A stretch of 39,693 nt of DNA from Acidimicrobiia bacterium (GTDB lineage: Bacteria; Actinomycetota; Acidimicrobiia; UBA2766), in contig JADZDR010000093.1 in the NCBI GenBank assembly GCA_020850945.1, forward strand, positions 1-39,693, written 5' to 3'. Shown in pieces: positions 1 to 8,120 of the stretch. Position numbers and translations under genes: made by a program. The notes under the pieces were generated by a model. The model was not told the DNA's origin. It ran no database searches and saw only the letters and a list, made by a program, of their open reading frames with translations. How positions within the stretch are numbered: position 1 is the first letter of the stretch; every line of letters starts with the position of its first letter.

Positions 1-12
1 CCGCTGTGGGGG

Positions 13-42
13 GCGGTTTGTTGCGCCGGCGCAACAAACCGC
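13..42. repeat. Perfect 30-bp palindrome
   Basis: Bases 13-42 equal their own reverse complement, centred on CCGG, with 15-base halves beginning GCGGTTTGTTGCG. As RNA it would form a strong hairpin. It could be the terminator of a gene left of the window or a binding site for a dimeric regulator. It lies about 50 bases upstream of the promoter of the alcohol dehydrogenase gene. There is no clear T-run on either side, so neither role is proven. Confidence 0.6.
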
Positions 43-95
43 ACTCAACATGCGGCGTCAGTTCACGCGATGACCACGACCGGCTGGTAGCCGAA

Positions 96-124
96 TTGAC
101 CGAGGTTGACCGGATTCGTATTCT
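96..124 (+). promoter_or_regulatory. Sigma70-like promoter of operon A
   Basis: A -35-like TTGACC (96-101) and a -10-like TATTCT (119-124) are separated by exactly 17 bases. Transcription would start near base 131 and leave a leader of about 39 bases before the ATG at 170. The hexamers are seen directly; use as a promoter is inferred. Confidence 0.55.
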
Positions 125-131
125 GGTCAAC
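105..131. promoter_or_regulatory. Inverted repeat operator overlapping the operon A promoter
   Basis: GTTGACC (105-111) and GGTCAAC (125-131) form 7-bp inverted arms with a 13-base centre. A third half-site, TTGACC, lies at 96-101 and doubles as the -35 element. The repeat covers the spacer, the -10 hexamer and the predicted start point, where a repressor dimer would block transcription. The cognate regulator cannot be named. Confidence 0.5.
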
Positions 132-169
132 ATGTCGTGTGATCGCCCCCCTCAGCCCGGCCGGTCCGC

Positions 170-1186
170 ATGAAGGCCCTCGTCTACGAGGGTCCCGGCC
201 TCCTCGCACTCCGCGAGGCGGCCGATCCCGAGCCGGGGGCGGGCGAGGTGCTCCTCGACGTCCTCGCCGCCGGAGTCTGTGGCACAGACCACCACATCGT
301 CGCCGGCGAGCTCGGCGTCGTGCCCGGGACGGTGCCCGGCCACGAGATCTGCGGGCGCATCGCCGCCGTCGGCCCCGACGTGGCGGGCTGGGAAGCAGGC
401 ACACGCGTCGTGTCCTACGGGCAGGTGACCTGTGAGGCGTGCCCGGCGTGCCTGTCCGGGAACCAGAACCGGTGTGTGTCGCCACAGGGCTTGGGCATGG
501 CCCGCCAGGGGGGGTTCGCGGAGCGCATCGCCGTCCCCGCCCGCTGCGTCGCTCCCCTCCCCGACCCCGTGAGCGACGCCGTCGGCGCGATCGCGACCGA
601 CGCGATCGCCACACCCTTCCACGCCCTCGTCTCCGTCGGACGCATCCGGCCCGGCGAGAGCGTGGTCGTCATCGGGACCGGCGGTCTCGGCATGCACGCG
701 GTCCTCCTCGCCCGCATGGCCGGAGCCGGCCGTATCGTCGCCGTCGACCCGTCCCCCGGCGCCCGCGATGCCGCCCTCGCAGCCGGCGCCGACGCCGCCT
801 TCGATCCCGCGGCGGAGGAGGATCCCGCCCGTGCCCTGCGGGCGCTCGCCCGCGGGACCACGCTTGCAGTCGAGCTCGTCGGCCGCGCCGCGACGGTCGA
901 GCTCGGCCTCGCCACCCTCGCACCGGGTGGCCGTCTCGTCGTCGTCGGAGTCGGCACCGAGCAGCCCCGCCTCCCCCCGCTCATCCGCTTCATCGGCACG
1001 GAGGTCTCCGTGCACGGTGCGTTCGGATCCACCCTCGCCGAGATCGAGACTGTGCTCGGCCTGATCGCGGCCGGCCGCCTCGACGTGTCGAGGTCCGTCG
1101 GCAGGATCGTCCCCCTCGACAAGGGGCCGGCCGTTCTCCGCGAACCGGCCGCCCCGGCCCGCACCGTCCTCGACCCGACCACCTGA
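170..1186 (+). CDS. Zinc-dependent alcohol dehydrogenase (MDR family)
   Basis: This 338-residue protein is a zinc-containing medium-chain dehydrogenase/reductase. Catalytic zinc ligands are visible as Cys37 (GVCGTD) and His58-Glu59 (PGHE). The structural zinc lobe has Cys88, Cys91, Cys94 and Cys102. The Rossmann motif GTGGLG lies near 169-174, and Asp193 at the end of the following strand favours NAD over NADP. It would oxidise an alcohol or reduce an aldehyde in the cytoplasm; the substrate is unknown. It is first in a five-gene run with acyl-CoA dehydrogenase, crotonase and acyl-CoA ligase genes, so it may feed an alcohol into CoA-thioester degradation. The ATG start has a weak ribosome site. 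Confidence 0.85.
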   Translation: MKALVYEGPGLLALREAADPEPGAGEVLLDVLAAGVCGTDHHIVAGELGVVPGTVPGHEICGRIAAVGPDVAGWEAGTRVVSYGQVTCEACPACLSGNQNRCVSPQGLGMARQGGFAERIAVPARCVAPLPDPVSDAVGAIATDAIATPFHALVSVGRIRPGESVVVIGTGGLGMHAVLLARMAGAGRIVAVDPSPGARDAALAAGADAAFDPAAEEDPARALRALARGTTLAVELVGRAATVELGLATLAPGGRLVVVGVGTEQPRLPPLIRFIGTEVSVHGAFGSTLAEIETVLGLIAAGRLDVSRSVGRIVPLDKGPAVLREPAAPARTVLDPTT

Positions 1187-1206
1187 GACAGAGGAGAGGA
1201 GTCGAC

Positions 1207-2355
1207 TTGATCGAGCTGAACGAGACACAGGCCGAACTCCAGGGCGCCGTCGCCCGCTTCGCCGCGACAGAGATCGAACCTCACGCCCGCAAGTGGGACG
1301 AGGCGGAGGAGTTCCCCCAGCACCTCTTCCCCGCGCTCGGTGAGCTCGGCTGGCTCGGCATCGGCTTCGACCCGGCAGTCGGCGGCAGCGGCGGCGGTCC
1401 CGTCGAGAGGTGCATCCTCGTCGAGGAGCTCGCCCGCGCCTCGGCCGGCGTCGCCCTCGGCCTCTACGTGCACATGGTCCTCGCAACGAATGCGCTCGTG
1501 AAGGTGGCGGACACGCCCCTTGCCGTCTCACTCGCCCCCGCCCTCCTGCGCGGGGAGCTGCGCGGGGCATGGGCGTACGCGGAACCCGACGCCGGTGCGG
1601 ACGTGACACGGGCGTCCCTGCGGGCGAGACGGGACGGCGACACGTTCGTGCTCGACGGCACGAAGCTCTACATCACGAACGGACCGTTCGCCGACGTCAT
1701 CCTCGTCGTCGTGCGGACCGGCGGCGATCCCGGCACCCTCAAGGGACTGTCGGTGCTCGTCGTCGACGGCGACACCCCCGGCCTCTCCCGTCGGCCGATG
1801 CGCAAGCTCGGTATGCGGGCGTCCGAGCTCGGTGAGCTCGTGTTCACGGAGTGCGCAGTGCCGGCGGAGCGCCTCGTGGGCGAGGAGGGCTCGGGCTTTC
1901 GCCAGTGCCTGCCCGTCCTCTCCGAGGGCCGCGTGTTCGGTGCCGCCCTCGCCCTCGGACTCGGCCGCGCTGCCGTCGACGAGGCGGTGCGCCACGTGAT
2001 GGTGCGGGAGCAGTTCGGCGGTCCGCTCGCCGAACTGCAGGCGGTCCGCTTCACCGTCGCCGACATGGTGGCCCGCCTCGCCGCCGCCCGCTCCCTCGTG
2101 TACGGGGCGGCAGAGGCGATGGCAGCCGCTCGCCCCTTCGACACGCAGGCCTCGGTAGCCAAGCTCGTCGCCTCCGAGACGGGCACCTACCTCGCCGAAC
2201 GCGCCCTGCACCTCCACGGTGCGGCCGGGTTCATGGACGACTCACCCGTGCAGCGCCTCTACCGTGACTGCAAGATCCTCGAGTACGGCGAGGGTGCCAA
2301 CGAAGTGCAGCGGGAGATGATCTTCAAGGCCACCGCAGCGGGGTTCCGACCTTGA
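1207..2355 (+). CDS. Acyl-CoA dehydrogenase
   Basis: This flavoprotein dehydrogenase has 382 residues, normal for the family, and would introduce the alpha-beta double bond in an acyl-CoA using FAD. The FAD/substrate motif AYAEPDAGAD lies at 123-132 and the C-terminal HGAAGFMDDSPVQRLYRD at 337-354. Glu362 in YGEGANEVQ aligns with the catalytic base of medium- and short-chain members. The start is taken as TTG at 1207 because a GGAG-type ribosome site sits about 6 bases upstream and the family N-terminus begins there. The gene follows the alcohol dehydrogenase by 20 bases, and its stop overlaps the next ATG by one base. Confidence 0.88.
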   Translation: MIELNETQAELQGAVARFAATEIEPHARKWDEAEEFPQHLFPALGELGWLGIGFDPAVGGSGGGPVERCILVEELARASAGVALGLYVHMVLATNALVKVADTPLAVSLAPALLRGELRGAWAYAEPDAGADVTRASLRARRDGDTFVLDGTKLYITNGPFADVILVVVRTGGDPGTLKGLSVLVVDGDTPGLSRRPMRKLGMRASELGELVFTECAVPAERLVGEEGSGFRQCLPVLSEGRVFGAALALGLGRAAVDEAVRHVMVREQFGGPLAELQAVRFTVADMVARLAAARSLVYGAAEAMAAARPFDTQASVAKLVASETGTYLAERALHLHGAAGFMDDSPVQRLYRDCKILEYGEGANEVQREMIFKATAAGFRP

Positions 2356-3332
2356 TGCCCGTCCCGCGCCTGCCAGCGGGGACGGCGGCCTGCTTCGTGG
2401 GGGACCTCCACCTCGGAGACGGAGCCGGCAACGATCTCTTCACCGACAAGGACAGCACCCTCGTCCCTTACCTGGAGAGCTGCCCCGACCGCTTCGACGC
2501 CGTCGTGTTCATGGGGGACGTGATCGACATCCCGCAGGGCTGGTCCGCGCGGCGCATCCTCGCCGCGCATGCGGACGTGGCAGCCGGCATCGAGAGCCTC
2601 ACCGCCAAGCTGCCCGTCTACTTCGTGCGGGGCAACCACGACTGGCGTGTCGACTACCCGCGGCTCTTCCCGGGCGCCACGCACTGCGACGAGATGCATG
2701 TCGGCGAAGTCCTCGTCTGGCACGGCCACCGCCTCGACCGCTACTGCCATCCTGAACGCCGCTCGTACCCCGCCCAGGTCGGTCTGCACCACCTCGCCGA
2801 GCGTCTCTTCGGCTTCGAGTTCCGGGTCCCCCTGCACGAGCACGACACCGCCCAGAACCGGTTCGTGCACTGGGCGGGCTACCACTACGCCCGGCACCTG
2901 CGCCGGAGAGCCGCCGCCGCCCGGGCCCGCGGGGACGCCGAGACGGCGGCGGACTGCGAGGAGTTCATCTCCTACTGGTCCCGTGCCGTCTGGGGTGATC
3001 CACACGCGTACTTCGAGCCCGTGAGTGCCTTCCTGACCGACGGGCCCCACGAGGCCGTCGTGTGTGGGCACACGCATCTCGCCGGGATCGTCGGGATCGG
3101 CGACCGGACGTACGTGAACGCGGGATCGTGGACGTTCGGGGCGTGCGAGGTCGCCGAGCTCGACGGCACCGCGTTCTCGGTCGTCGACGTCGCATCGGGC
3201 CGCGAGATCGGCGACGAGTCGTACCGCTGGATGTGCGACGGCGACGATCCCGGCGACTACTTCGCGTGGTGGGACAGCGCCTACCTCGGCCGCCTCCGCT
3301 TCCGCAATCCACGAGAAAGGGTCACACCATGA
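2355..3332 (+). CDS. Metallophosphoesterase (calcineurin-like, LpxH-like)
   Basis: This 325-residue protein carries the full two-metal phosphoesterase motif set: GDLHLGD (Asp17, His19), MGDVID (Asp55), RGNHDW (Asn94, His95), WHGH (His123, His125) and CGHTH (His239, His241). The layout resembles UDP-2,3-diacylglucosamine hydrolase and related phosphodiesterases. Organisms of this type normally lack lipid A, so the substrate is open. ATG at 2355 overlaps the acyl-CoA dehydrogenase stop by one base, and its own stop overlaps the following ATG by 4 bases, so it is translationally coupled within a fatty-acid-type operon. One idea is hydrolysis of a phosphoester of the operon's substrate or of CoA; this is inference only. 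Confidence 0.8.
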   Translation: MPVPRLPAGTAACFVGDLHLGDGAGNDLFTDKDSTLVPYLESCPDRFDAVVFMGDVIDIPQGWSARRILAAHADVAAGIESLTAKLPVYFVRGNHDWRVDYPRLFPGATHCDEMHVGEVLVWHGHRLDRYCHPERRSYPAQVGLHHLAERLFGFEFRVPLHEHDTAQNRFVHWAGYHYARHLRRRAAAARARGDAETAADCEEFISYWSRAVWGDPHAYFEPVSAFLTDGPHEAVVCGHTHLAGIVGIGDRTYVNAGSWTFGACEVAELDGTAFSVVDVASGREIGDESYRWMCDGDDPGDYFAWWDSAYLGRLRFRNPRERVTP

Positions 3333-4132
3333 GCGACATGAGGGACATGAGCGACATCAGCGACGAGGTCGTCCTCGACGTCTCCGACCGTATCGCGACG
3401 GTCACCCTCAACCGACCGGAGCGGCTCAACACCCTCGCCCTCGACACAGTCGACTCCCTCGTCGAGGCACTCGACGCGGCGGCCGCGTCTCCTGCGCGTG
3501 TCGTGGTCCTCGCCGGGGCAGGCCCCAAGTTCTGCGCCGGCGCCGATCAGGGTGAGATGGTCCCCCGTCCCGCCTCGGAGTGGGAACCGATCGTGCGCAA
3601 GTACCTCGACCCGATCCGGGCGATAGTCGGGATGGACAAGCCGGTGATCGCCGCCCTGCACGGTGACGCGGTGGGGGGCGGCTTCGGCCTCGCCATGGCA
3701 TGCGACATCCGCATAGCAGCAGACGGCATCCGCCTCGGCGCCCCGTTCACGCGGATCGGGCTCGCCGGATGTGACATGTCCACGGGCTGGTTCCTGCCCC
3801 GCCTCGTCGGCCTCGGTACCGCCGCCGAGCTCATGTTCACGGGCCGGCTCGTCCCCGCCGCCGAAGCCCGCGAGATGGGTCTCGTCCACAGGGTCGTCCC
3901 GTCCGAGGAGTTCGCAGCCACCGTCGAGGAGTGGGCCGGCCAGATGGCGGCCGGCGCGCCCGCCGCCCTCCAGTGGACGAAACGGGCCCTCCACCGCTCC
4001 CTCGGTGTGGACATGGACGGCGAGTTCGAGTTCGAGATCTTCGCGCAGGTGCAGTGCCTGCAGACCGGCGACCACGCCGAGGGCGTACGGGCCTTCCAGG
4101 AGAAGCGGTCACCGGAGTTCCGAGGTGGCTGA
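3329..4132 (+). CDS. Enoyl-CoA hydratase/isomerase family protein
   Basis: This 267-residue crotonase-fold protein has the oxyanion-hole motifs CAGAD and GDAVGGG and the family C-terminus EGVRAFQEKRSPEF. Of the two glutamates of classical hydratases, the second is present (AAELMFTG). The first position, in the segment APFTRIGLAGCDMSTGW, carries Thr, so simple hydration is not assured; isomerase, lyase or thioesterase chemistry is possible. The start is ATG at 3329, with GAGAAAGG upstream and a 4-base overlap with the previous stop. The N-terminus is a short imperfect repeat (SDM, RDM, SDI) encoded by nearly identical 9-base units. Confidence 0.85.
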   Translation: MSDMRDMSDISDEVVLDVSDRIATVTLNRPERLNTLALDTVDSLVEALDAAAASPARVVVLAGAGPKFCAGADQGEMVPRPASEWEPIVRKYLDPIRAIVGMDKPVIAALHGDAVGGGFGLAMACDIRIAADGIRLGAPFTRIGLAGCDMSTGWFLPRLVGLGTAAELMFTGRLVPAAEAREMGLVHRVVPSEEFAATVEEWAGQMAAGAPAALQWTKRALHRSLGVDMDGEFEFEIFAQVQCLQTGDHAEGVRAFQEKRSPEFRGG

Positions 4133-5663
4133 GGAGGGAGCGGGGGTCTGGAGCGGAGACCGCAACACCCCCCGCGGCGAGCTGCTCGAACGTGCCGCCC
4201 GCGCGACACGGGCCCTCGCCTCGCTCGGTGTCGGGCGGGGAGACTCGGTGGCCCTCCTCCTCCGGAACGACGTCGCATTCTTCGAGGCGTCCTATGCGGC
4301 AGCAGCCCTGGGCGCCTACGCAGTCCCCGTGAACTGGCACTTCCGCGAGGACGAGGTACGCCACGTCGTCTCCGACTCCGGCGCCCGCGCCGTCGTTGCC
4401 CATGCCGACCTCCTCGCGGCGGTCCGGCATACGATCCCGGACGGGGTCGAGGTCGTCGCCGTCCGCACCCCACCCGAGATAGCACAGGCGTACGGGCTCT
4501 CGGAAGGAGAGCGCGAGACACCCGCGGGAGTGCGCGACTGGGACACGTGGACCAGGTCGCACGAGCCATGGGACCGGAAACGGGAGGCGTCCCCGGCAAG
4601 CATGATCTACACGTCCGGCACGACCGGGAATCCCAAGGGTGTGAGACGCCGGCCCTTCGGGCGAGAGCATGCGGCGACGGTACAGGTCACCACGGGGCAT
4701 GTGCTCGGCGTCGAACCCGGGGTGAGGACCGTGGTGTGCGGGCCGCTCTACCACTCGGCACCGAACGCGCACGGGCTCGCCGCCGTACTCCTCGGTGGGC
4801 ACGTCGTCCTCATGCCACGCTTCGACCCCGCGGAGCTCCTCCGCCTCGTCGAGGCGCACCAGATCACGAACCTCCTCATGGTGCCGACGATGTTCGTGCG
4901 TCTCCTCGCCCTGCCCGAGGACGTGCGCCGCGCCCACGACGTGTCGTCGCTGCGGCACGTCGTCCACGCGGCTGCCCCGTGCCCGCCTGCCGTGAAGCGA
5001 GCCATGATCGAGTGGTGGGGCCCGGTCGTCCACGAGTTCTACGGGGGAACGGAGAGTGGACCGGTCACGTTCTGCTCGTCCGAGGAGGCGCTCGCCCGTC
5101 CCGGAACCGTGGGTCGAGCAGTGGAAGGAGCGGATGTGCGCATCCTGGACGAGGCGGGATCTCCCGTACCCGCCGGCACGGTCGGCGAGGTGTTCATGGG
5201 TCTCTCCGACTACCCGGACTTCACCTACCACGGCCAGGCCGAGCGCCGGAGCGAGATCGAGGTCGCCGGTCTCATCACATGCGGCGACTTGGGGTATCTC
5301 GACGAAGACGGCTACCTGTTCCTCTGCGACCGCAAGCGGGACATGGTCATCTCCGGCGGCGTGAACATCTATCCGGCCGAGATCGAGGCGGTCCTGCACG
5401 GACTTGCAGGTGTGCGCGACGTCGCCGTCTTCGGGATCCCCGACAGCGAATTCGGCGAGGTCCTCGCAGCCGTGGTCGAGCCCGCCCCCGGCGCCTCGTT
5501 GACCCCGGATGCCGTGCGGGACCACGTGCGTGCACACCTCGCCGCCTACAAGGTCCCGCGGCATGTCGAGTTCCGAGACGCCCTCCCGCGTGAGGATTCG
5601 GGCAAGATCTTCAAGCGCAAGCTGCGCGCCCCCTTCTGGGAGTCGGAGGGCCGCACCATCTGA
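4125..5663 (+). CDS. Fatty-acyl-CoA synthetase (AMP-binding, FadD-like)
   Basis: This 512-residue ANL-superfamily ligase activates a carboxylic acid to its CoA thioester through an acyl-adenylate. Visible motifs are the ATP loop YTSGTTGNPKG at 162-172, the YGGTESG motif, GDLGYLDEDGYLFLCDRKRDM with the hinge, SGGVNIYPAEIE, and the C-terminal catalytic lysine region PREDSGKIFKRKL. The GTG start at 4125 overlaps the preceding crotonase gene by 8 bases, and residues from there match the usual family N-terminus. It would supply the CoA ester for the dehydrogenase and crotonase encoded just upstream. Chain-length preference cannot be read from the sequence. Confidence 0.9.
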   Translation: MAEEGAGVWSGDRNTPRGELLERAARATRALASLGVGRGDSVALLLRNDVAFFEASYAAAALGAYAVPVNWHFREDEVRHVVSDSGARAVVAHADLLAAVRHTIPDGVEVVAVRTPPEIAQAYGLSEGERETPAGVRDWDTWTRSHEPWDRKREASPASMIYTSGTTGNPKGVRRRPFGREHAATVQVTTGHVLGVEPGVRTVVCGPLYHSAPNAHGLAAVLLGGHVVLMPRFDPAELLRLVEAHQITNLLMVPTMFVRLLALPEDVRRAHDVSSLRHVVHAAAPCPPAVKRAMIEWWGPVVHEFYGGTESGPVTFCSSEEALARPGTVGRAVEGADVRILDEAGSPVPAGTVGEVFMGLSDYPDFTYHGQAERRSEIEVAGLITCGDLGYLDEDGYLFLCDRKRDMVISGGVNIYPAEIEAVLHGLAGVRDVAVFGIPDSEFGEVLAAVVEPAPGASLTPDAVRDHVRAHLAAYKVPRHVEFRDALPREDSGKIFKRKLRAPFWESEGRTI

Positions 5664-5740
5664 GCACCCACCCCGGCCACGAAGGCGCGCAGGGCCCGCC
5701 GTGCGATTGCAGGTTCGGCTTGTAGGGTCGGACTGAACCC

Positions 5741-5750
5741 GAGGAAGGGA
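5741..5750 (+). promoter_or_regulatory. Strong ribosome binding site
   Basis: GAGGAAGGGA lies 5 bases before the ATG at 5756 and fixes the start of the CxxC protein gene. It is one of the stronger Shine-Dalgarno matches in the window. The 92-base interval after operon A shows no convincing -35/-10 pair. Confidence 0.6.
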
Positions 5751-5755
5751 CCACG

Positions 5756-6220
5756 ATGGCTCATCAGTCGAGAATGTCGATCCAAGAAGTGGCGCCCGAG
5801 GCCCGCCGAGCCGTTCTCCACCTCACCGAGTACGTGCGCGGCGGCGGTATCGACGAGGGTCTGCATGCCATGGTGGACATTCGGGCCTCACAGATCAACA
5901 ACTGCGCCTGGTGCCTGGACATGCACACGGCGGAGGCGCTGGCAGCAGGTGTCGATCAACGCCGGATCAACCTGGTGGCCGCGTGGCGGGAGGCCGGTTC
6001 GCTCTTCAGCGAACGCGAGCAGGCCGCCCTCGCGCTCACCGAGGCGGTGACGCTCATCAGCGCGGACGGAGTGCCCGACAGGGTTTGGGACGATGTCACT
6101 GCCGCCTTCGACGAGAAGGAGGTCGTGGTATTGCTGATGGCGATCTGCACGATCAACGTGTGGAACCGGCTCAACGTGACCGTGCGGACGGAACTGCCGG
6201 ACGAGCCCTTCGTCCCCTGA
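5756..6220 (+). CDS. Carboxymuconolactone decarboxylase/AhpD-like protein
   Basis: This 154-residue protein of the AhpD-like core family has the signature ASQINNCAWCLDMHTAEA, with Cys50, Cys53 and His57 forming the redox CxxC...H site. In AhpD the site supports alkylhydroperoxide reduction through a dithiol relay; uncharacterised relatives are called carboxymuconolactone decarboxylase-like. A peroxidase-type antioxidant role fits the CxxC motif better than ring-fission chemistry. It lies between the two catabolic operons and ends 20 bases from the convergent TetR gene. Its own promoter is not obvious. Confidence 0.82.
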   Translation: MAHQSRMSIQEVAPEARRAVLHLTEYVRGGGIDEGLHAMVDIRASQINNCAWCLDMHTAEALAAGVDQRRINLVAAWREAGSLFSEREQAALALTEAVTLISADGVPDRVWDDVTAAFDEKEVVVLLMAICTINVWNRLNVTVRTELPDEPFVP

Positions 6221-6239
6221 GATCAACCGGAAAGCACCA

Positions 6240-6848
6240 CTAGGGCCGCGGCTCGCGGGAGACGACACCGAGGCCGACGATCTCGTTGAGGGTGGAGAGG
6301 GCGACATCGAAGGGGAGGTCGATGTTGCCTTCGAGCTCGGCGCGGACGACCGCCCAGCCGATCTCGAAGAGGACGGCTGCCGCGGCCTCGACGTCGACGG
6401 TGTCGCGGATGGATCCCTCGGCGATGCCCTCCTCGAGGGTCTCGGCGAGGAGCTCCCTGATCCGGCTGCGTTGCATGTGGGCGGCGGCTGCCGACACCCT
6501 CCCGTCGACGAGGTCGCCGGCACCGAACAGGGACGCGCGGAGGAGCTCGTCGTGGCCGTAGTGCTCCGCTGTGATCTCGACGAGGGCCCGCAGCCGGTTC
6601 GGGACCGGCCCCTCCCTGCGCAGCGCCTCTCCCGCCGCTTCGAGGAATCTGGCGAGCGAGGCCTCGACGACCTCGAGATAGGCGGCCTCCTTCGAGTCGA
6701 AGTGGAGGTAGAAGCTGCCCTTGCCCGTCTCGGCGTCACGGGTGATGTCGTCGATGGTCGCCCGCCGGAAGCCGTACCGCCGGAAGTGCACCTCGGCTGC
6801 CTCGAAGAGACGCGCGCGGGGACCGTCGGACTCGAGGGGCTCGGCCAT
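6240..6848 (-). CDS. TetR-family transcriptional regulator
   Basis: This 202-residue protein has an N-terminal TetR helix-turn-helix (about residues 10-60; core RRATIDDITRDAETGKGSFYLHFDSKEA) and a C-terminal helical ligand-binding region. It is divergent from the acyl-CoA dehydrogenase gene that starts operon B, and a perfect CTGAGT/ACTCAG palindrome lies in the shared intergenic region. It is therefore the likely local repressor, perhaps released by an acyl-CoA as in FadR/KstR-type TetR proteins. Ligand and direction of control are inferred. ATG at 6848 is preferred because it gives the standard short arm before the HTH. Confidence 0.87.
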   Translation of the reverse strand: MAEPLESDGPRARLFEAAEVHFRRYGFRRATIDDITRDAETGKGSFYLHFDSKEAAYLEVVEASLARFLEAAGEALRREGPVPNRLRALVEITAEHYGHDELLRASLFGAGDLVDGRVSAAAAHMQRSRIRELLAETLEEGIAEGSIRDTVDVEAAAAVLFEIGWAVVRAELEGNIDLPFDVALSTLNEIVGLGVVSREPRP

Positions 6849-6901
6849 GCGGCCAGTGTACCGAGCGGCAGCCTGCCCTACACCCTGTCCCTGAGTCCTA
6901 C

Positions 6902-6932
6902 TTGACAACTGAGTGTTACTCAGAATAGCGTG
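6902..6932 (+). promoter_or_regulatory. Operon B promoter with embedded TetR-type operator
   Basis: A consensus -35 TTGACA lies at 6902-6907, with a weak -10 (ATAGCG or TAGCGT) at 6926-6932 after 17-18 bases. Between them sits a perfect palindrome, CTGAGT-GTT-ACTCAG (6909-6923). A protein on this site would block RNA polymerase. A start point near 6938-6940 would exclude translation from the in-frame GTG at 6930, which supports the GTG at 6960. Confidence 0.6.
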
Positions 6933-6959
6933 GGGGCCACCACGGGGGAGAAGACGCAC

Positions 6960-8120
6960 GTGCCCGACCACATCGCCGACGAGCTCGCCATGTTCCGGCA
7001 GACGTTGCGCGAGTTCGTGTCGGCCGAGATCACGCCCCATGCCCTCGACTGGGAGGAGGCGGGCCGCCTCCCCCGCAGCCTCTTCGCACGCATGGGTGGC
7101 CTCGGCTACCTCGGCGTGCGCCTCTCCGAGGCGTCGGGCGGAGCCGGCCGCGATTTCCGGTACACGAAGATCCTCGTCGAGGAGCTCGTCGGCAGCGGCT
7201 CCCTCGGCATCGCCGTGAGCATCCTCGCCCACGCCGAGTTCGCGACCAAGGTCGTCGACCGCGCCGGCAGCGACGACCTCAGGAAGCGCTTCGTCGCCCC
7301 CGCCGTCCGCGGCGAGCTCATCGGCGCCCTCGGCGTGACCGAGCCCGACGCGGGCAGCGACGTGGGCGCGATCCGCACACGGGCGGTCCGGGACGGCGAC
7401 GAGTACGTCGTGAACGGATCCAAGACCTTCATCTCGAACGGGAACATCGCCGACTACGTGACGACGGCCGTACGCACGGGCGAGGCGGGGCCCCGCGGGA
7501 TCTCGCTCGTCGTGATCCCCACACACACGCCGGGTTTCACGGCGGCCGCACGTCTGCGCAAGATCGGCACCCACGCCTCCGACACGGCGGAGATCGTGTT
7601 CGAGGACTGCCGCGTACCGGCCGCGAACCTCGTCGGCGACGAGAACGGCGGTTTCCGGCTCATCATGCAGGGTTTCGAGGGGGAGCGCCTCGTGCTCTCG
7701 GTCATGATCTGTGCCCAGATGCGCCTCATGTTCGACGCGGCCCGCCGCTACGGCCTCGAACGTGACGTGTTCGGCCATCCCGTCCTCGGCTTCCAGGCAT
7801 GGCAGCACCGCCTCGCGGACGTCCTCACGACGATCGAGGCGGCCGAGGCCCTCACGGAGCGGGCGGTCGACCTCTACGTGAGGGGCGAGGAGGCCAACTC
7901 GGAGATCTCGATGGCGAAGCTCTTCTCGGCCGAAGCCGCAGTCGGGGTAGCGCACGACTGCGCCCAGATCTTCGGTGGGAGCCGCTACATGGAGGAGAAC
8001 CTCATCGCCCGCCTCCAACGGGATTCGCTCGCCTTCAGCGTCGGGGCCGGGACGAGCGAGGTCATGCGCGAGATCATCGCCCGCACGAACGGACTCGTCC
8101 CCCCCCGGAAGGCCACGTGA
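6960..8120 (+). CDS. Acyl-CoA dehydrogenase, first gene of operon B
   Basis: This 386-residue FAD acyl-CoA dehydrogenase has the FAD/substrate motif GALGVTEPDAGSD (122-134) and FGGSRYMEEN near the C-terminus. The usual C-terminal catalytic Glu is replaced by Ala363 (VGAGTSEVM). Glu242 in GFEGERLVL sits where isovaleryl-CoA and long-chain dehydrogenases keep their base, so it is likely active with branched or bulky acyl-CoA. GTG at 6960 is chosen for its GGGGGAG ribosome site and because the promoter makes the GTG at 6930 unlikely. Its stop overlaps the next GTG by 4 bases. Confidence 0.87.
   Translation: MPDHIADELAMFRQTLREFVSAEITPHALDWEEAGRLPRSLFARMGGLGYLGVRLSEASGGAGRDFRYTKILVEELVGSGSLGIAVSILAHAEFATKVVDRAGSDDLRKRFVAPAVRGELIGALGVTEPDAGSDVGAIRTRAVRDGDEYVVNGSKTFISNGNIADYVTTAVRTGEAGPRGISLVVIPTHTPGFTAAARLRKIGTHASDTAEIVFEDCRVPAANLVGDENGGFRLIMQGFEGERLVLSVMICAQMRLMFDAARRYGLERDVFGHPVLGFQAWQHRLADVLTTIEAAEALTERAVDLYVRGEEANSEISMAKLFSAEAAVGVAHDCAQIFGGSRYMEENLIARLQRDSLAFSVGAGTSEVMREIIARTNGLVPPRKAT

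Noticed and set aside
152-1609. Long open frame on the - strand opposite the alcohol dehydrogenase
   Set aside because: Its translation is low-complexity Arg/Gly/Asp, and the + strand frames carry complete enzyme motifs.
3837-5564. 575-codon open frame on the - strand
   Set aside because: It is antisense to the crotonase and acyl-CoA synthetase genes, which have full motif sets; no family signal in the antisense product.
6930-6959. GTG at 6930 as start of the operon B acyl-CoA dehydrogenase
   Set aside because: It overlaps the predicted -10 and lies before the likely transcription start; the GTG at 6960 has a good ribosome site and matches the family N-terminus.
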